This document shows positions 12,719 through 15,032 of a stretch of 15,032 nucleotides of DNA, piece after piece. A program made the translations under genes and the position numbers. Source of the DNA: Actinophytocola sp045807065. Lineage in GTDB: Bacteria > Actinomycetota > Actinomycetes > Mycobacteriales > Pseudonocardiaceae. The notes beneath the pieces are model-generated. The model was given only the letters and a program-made list of their open reading frames with translations. It was not told the DNA's origin and searched no databases. The stretch covers positions 1-15,032 of the forward strand of contig NZ_JBJMIE010000621.1 of the NCBI RefSeq assembly GCF_045807065.1, given 5' to 3'. How positions within the stretch are numbered: the stretch's first letter is position 1; the number at the start of each line of letters is the position of its first letter.

Positions 12719-15032
12719 ATGGGGACAATGGCGGTCATGGTCGATGTGCCGGGTGGTCGACCCACGGGTCCCCTGCCCGATCCGCGGGGGGCTTGTTCGC
12801 TGGGTGATCTTGTGGCGTGTCTTGAGCGGACCCGGGTGTGGGCGGGTTCGCCGTCGCATCGGAAGCTGGCGAAACTGGTTACCGAGCTTCGGCGGCAGCG
12901 CGAGGCGGCCGCTGGCAGTGCCAAGGTTCCCGTGGTGCCGCACCAGACGATCAGCTATTTGTTCAAGACGGGGCGCAAAGGGCTGGATTTTGATCTTTTG
13001 TTCGATGTTCTGACTGCGTTGGAGGTGCCCCGAGAGGGTCTGAACTGGTGGGGCGAGGCGTGGACCACGGCGAACAATCCCCAAGCACCGGCTGCGGCAC
13101 CACTTGACACGCGGCTGCCATCCGACGATGACGACTTCGTCGGCCGGGTTGCCGAGCTGGATCACCTCGACTCGCTCAGTGATGATGCGGGATCGCGCGG
13201 TGTCGTGGCTGTGTCGATTGGGGGCTTGGCGGGCGTCGGCAAGACGCGGCTGGCTGTTCGTGCTGCTCATCGCCTTGTGCGGAGTCGTGGGGTTGGCGAT
13301 GACCCCCTGTATGTCAATCTCCAAGGTTTCGACCCACACGGTCGCCCGCCTGCCGATCCGGCTGCCGCGATGGCCGCATTGGTGGAAGTCATCAAGCCAG
13401 GTACGCGGATCCCTGAGGACCAGGAGAGCCTGGGGCGGATCTACCGCAACTTGTTGCGCGACCGCCGCGATGTCCTCGTGTTGGACAACGCGCTGGACGG
13501 CGAGCAGGTCCAGCCGTTGTTGTCGGGTATCCCCAACACGGTGGTGATCGTTACTAGCCGCGCCACCTTGGCGGGGTTGCCCGGTGTGGTGTCGTTGCCT
13601 CTTGATGTTCTCTCCGAGGATGACGCGATCGAGTTGTTGACACGGACCGTAGGGAGGGCTCCCGATGAGGTGGACCGCGGCCTGCTGGCGCGCGTGGCCA
13701 GACTCAGCGGGCGCCTGCCCCTGGCGCTGACCGTGGCGGCCGCACAGCTGCGGGCCGATCCGAACCTGGCCATCGCAGACTATGCCGACCACCGTGACGA
13801 GCTTGGGCTACACGACGAGGTGGAGTCCTCGTTGGCGCTGAGCTACGGGCGGCTCACCGTGCAGCAGCGACTGTTGTTCCGCCTGTTGGGGCTGCATCCG
13901 GGTCCTGATCTCGACGTCCATGCCTGCGCCGCGCTCGCCGGTCTTGATCTCGACACCGCCGCCAAAGGTCTTGCCATCCTGGCCGACCGTCGACTGCTGG
14001 ACCGGGCCCACGCGGCTGGCTACTACAAGTTCCATGACCTCGTCCGGACCTACGCCGCGGCTCGCACCAAGCAGGAGGACCTCCCGCGGGAGCGACGCGA
14101 CGCGCAGCAGCGGCTGCTTACGCACTACCAGTACACCACGGCGGTGGCCATGGACCGCATCGCGCCCTACGAAGCCCACCTACGACCATCGGTGGACGTT
14201 CCCGCAACCGCCGCCCCCGCCTTGGACAGTGCCGACGCCGCCCTCGCCTGGCTGGAGGACCAACGCCGAAACCTCGTCGCCATTGTCGATTTCGCGACAG
14301 CCAGCGGTTTCCACCGCCATGCCACGGACCTGGCCCAGATCCTCTTCCGTTACTTCGTGATCGCCGGCCACCACGCCGATGCCCACGCCGTGCACAGCGC
14401 CGCGGTGCGTTCAGCCCGAGAACTCGATGACCACCGCGCGGAAGGCACGGCACTTCGCAACCTCGGGGTGAGCTGCTGGCAGCTTGGCCAGAACGACAAC
14501 GCCGTTCACTACCTGCACGAGGCGTTGGCCGTGTTCACCAGGCTGGGGGATCGGCAGAACGCCGGCCGGACCCACAACAACCTTGGCCTGGTCTACCAAT
14601 GGCACGGCCAGCACGCCGAGGCTCGCGACCACCATCAACTGGCTTTCGACGAGTTCCAGGCGACCAACGACGATCTGGGCATGAGCGCGGCGCTGGGCAA
14701 CCTCGCCATCGTGGACTGGAACTGGGGCCACTACGACGACGCGCTTCGACACTTCCGGCAGGATCTCGCCATCGCTCGCCGACTCGGCGACCGCGACGGC
14801 GTGGCGATCACCATCGGCAACATGGGCAACGTGCATCTGCGCCTCGGCCACCCTGCTCGCGCCCTGCACCGTCACGAACGAGCCATGAAGATCTACCGTG
14901 AGACGCGAAACCGAGCCGGCATCGCCAGCGCGCACGCCAACATCGCGGCCGTCCACGAGGCCCTCGGCGAGCATCCCAGAGCGCTCGAGCGCTATCGACA
15001 GGCCCTGGCGGACTACACCGATCTGGGGGACC
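12719..15032 (+). CDS. HTH/NB-ARC/TPR STAND regulator (partial, runs off the right edge)
   Basis: The frame is open to the window end, giving at least 771 residues without a C-terminus. ATG 12719, 12728 and 12737 are in the same frame. 12719 has GGGGG at 12705-12709 and 12737 has GGGGA at 12721-12725, so the start is uncertain. Residues about 27-115 resemble a divergent Xre-like helix-turn-helix (HRKLAKLV, then HQTISYLFKTG). The NB-ARC ATPase runs from FVGRVAEL (about 140), with P-loop GGLAGVGKT (168-176), Walker B DVLVLDN (251-257), TSR (279-281), GRLPLAL (331-337), a winged helix and FHDLVRTYA (438-446, the MHD-like site). From about 530 come helical repeats, then at least five TPR units (for example GTALRNLGVSCWQLGQNDNA and THNNLGLVYQWHGQHAEA). 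This is the AfsR-like STAND layout without a SARP domain: a signal-sensing switch that oligomerises on ATP binding. It may be a transcriptional regulator or a defence sensor. Being next to the integrase makes it likely element cargo. Confidence 0.88.
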   Translation, partial: MGTMAVMVDVPGGRPTGPLPDPRGACSLGDLVACLERTRVWAGSPSHRKLAKLVTELRRQREAAAGSAKVPVVPHQTISYLFKTGRKGLDFDLLFDVLTALEVPREGLNWWGEAWTTANNPQAPAAAPLDTRLPSDDDDFVGRVAELDHLDSLSDDAGSRGVVAVSIGGLAGVGKTRLAVRAAHRLVRSRGVGDDPLYVNLQGFDPHGRPPADPAAAMAALVEVIKPGTRIPEDQESLGRIYRNLLRDRRDVLVLDNALDGEQVQPLLSGIPNTVVIVTSRATLAGLPGVVSLPLDVLSEDDAIELLTRTVGRAPDEVDRGLLARVARLSGRLPLALTVAAAQLRADPNLAIADYADHRDELGLHDEVESSLALSYGRLTVQQRLLFRLLGLHPGPDLDVHACAALAGLDLDTAAKGLAILADRRLLDRAHAAGYYKFHDLVRTYAAARTKQEDLPRERRDAQQRLLTHYQYTTAVAMDRIAPYEAHLRPSVDVPATAAPALDSADAALAWLEDQRRNLVAIVDFATASGFHRHATDLAQILFRYFVIAGHHADAHAVHSAAVRSARELDDHRAEGTALRNLGVSCWQLGQNDNAVHYLHEALAVFTRLGDRQNAGRTHNNLGLVYQWHGQHAEARDHHQLAFDEFQATNDDLGMSAALGNLAIVDWNWGHYDDALRHFRQDLAIARRLGDRDGVAITIGNMGNVHLRLGHPARALHRHERAMKIYRETRNRAGIASAHANIAAVHEALGEHPRALERYRQALADYTDLGD

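Overview
The window is high-GC DNA with strongly GC-rich third codon positions. Its content (DUF3558-type lipoproteins, a tyrosine integrase with a C-terminal GntR domain, an NB-ARC/TPR regulator) points to an actinomycete, most likely of the Pseudonocardiales type. That placement is inference from gene families. No rRNA, intact tRNA or CRISPR array is visible.

Left part (1-7251, + strand): a cupin gene broken by one in-frame TAG, then a set of exported proteins. These are a DUF3558-like lipoprotein (885-1607), an 89-aa secreted protein (2081-2350), a secreted 290-aa protein (2804-3676), a lipoprotein with two DUF3558-like modules (3667-4926), a second single-module lipoprotein (5039-5941) and a membrane-anchored two-module protein (5989-7251). 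Four of the six share a four-cysteine module, present once or twice, which suggests a locally amplified extracytoplasmic family. The genes at 885 and 2081 are preceded by two copies of the same promoter-plus-leader element (TTGACG-N17-CATKGT followed by a conserved start of the transcript).

Middle part (7296-10468, - strand, convergent with the lipoprotein cluster): a three-gene set made of a trypsin-like serine protease with its own N-terminal region, an unrecognised 302-aa protein joined to it by an ATGA stop/start overlap, and a PIN-domain nuclease-like protein. A protease, a partner and a PIN protein beside an integration site look like a possible conflict or defence cassette. This is the best candidate here for an undescribed system.

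Right part (10770-15032, + strand): the 3' half of a tRNA-Glu(UUC) gene, from the anticodon loop to CCA, without its 5' half. This is a tRNA-type attachment core. It is flanked by helically phased TGGCA repeats on the left and CACCAGC repeats on the right. A tyrosine integrase fused to a GntR-type winged helix follows. A 299-bp regulatory gap then leads to an HTH/NB-ARC/TPR STAND protein that runs off the right edge. Non-tRNA DNA on the left of the core and the integrase on its right fit an unintegrated attP or the junction of two elements at the same tRNA, but not a simple single integration.
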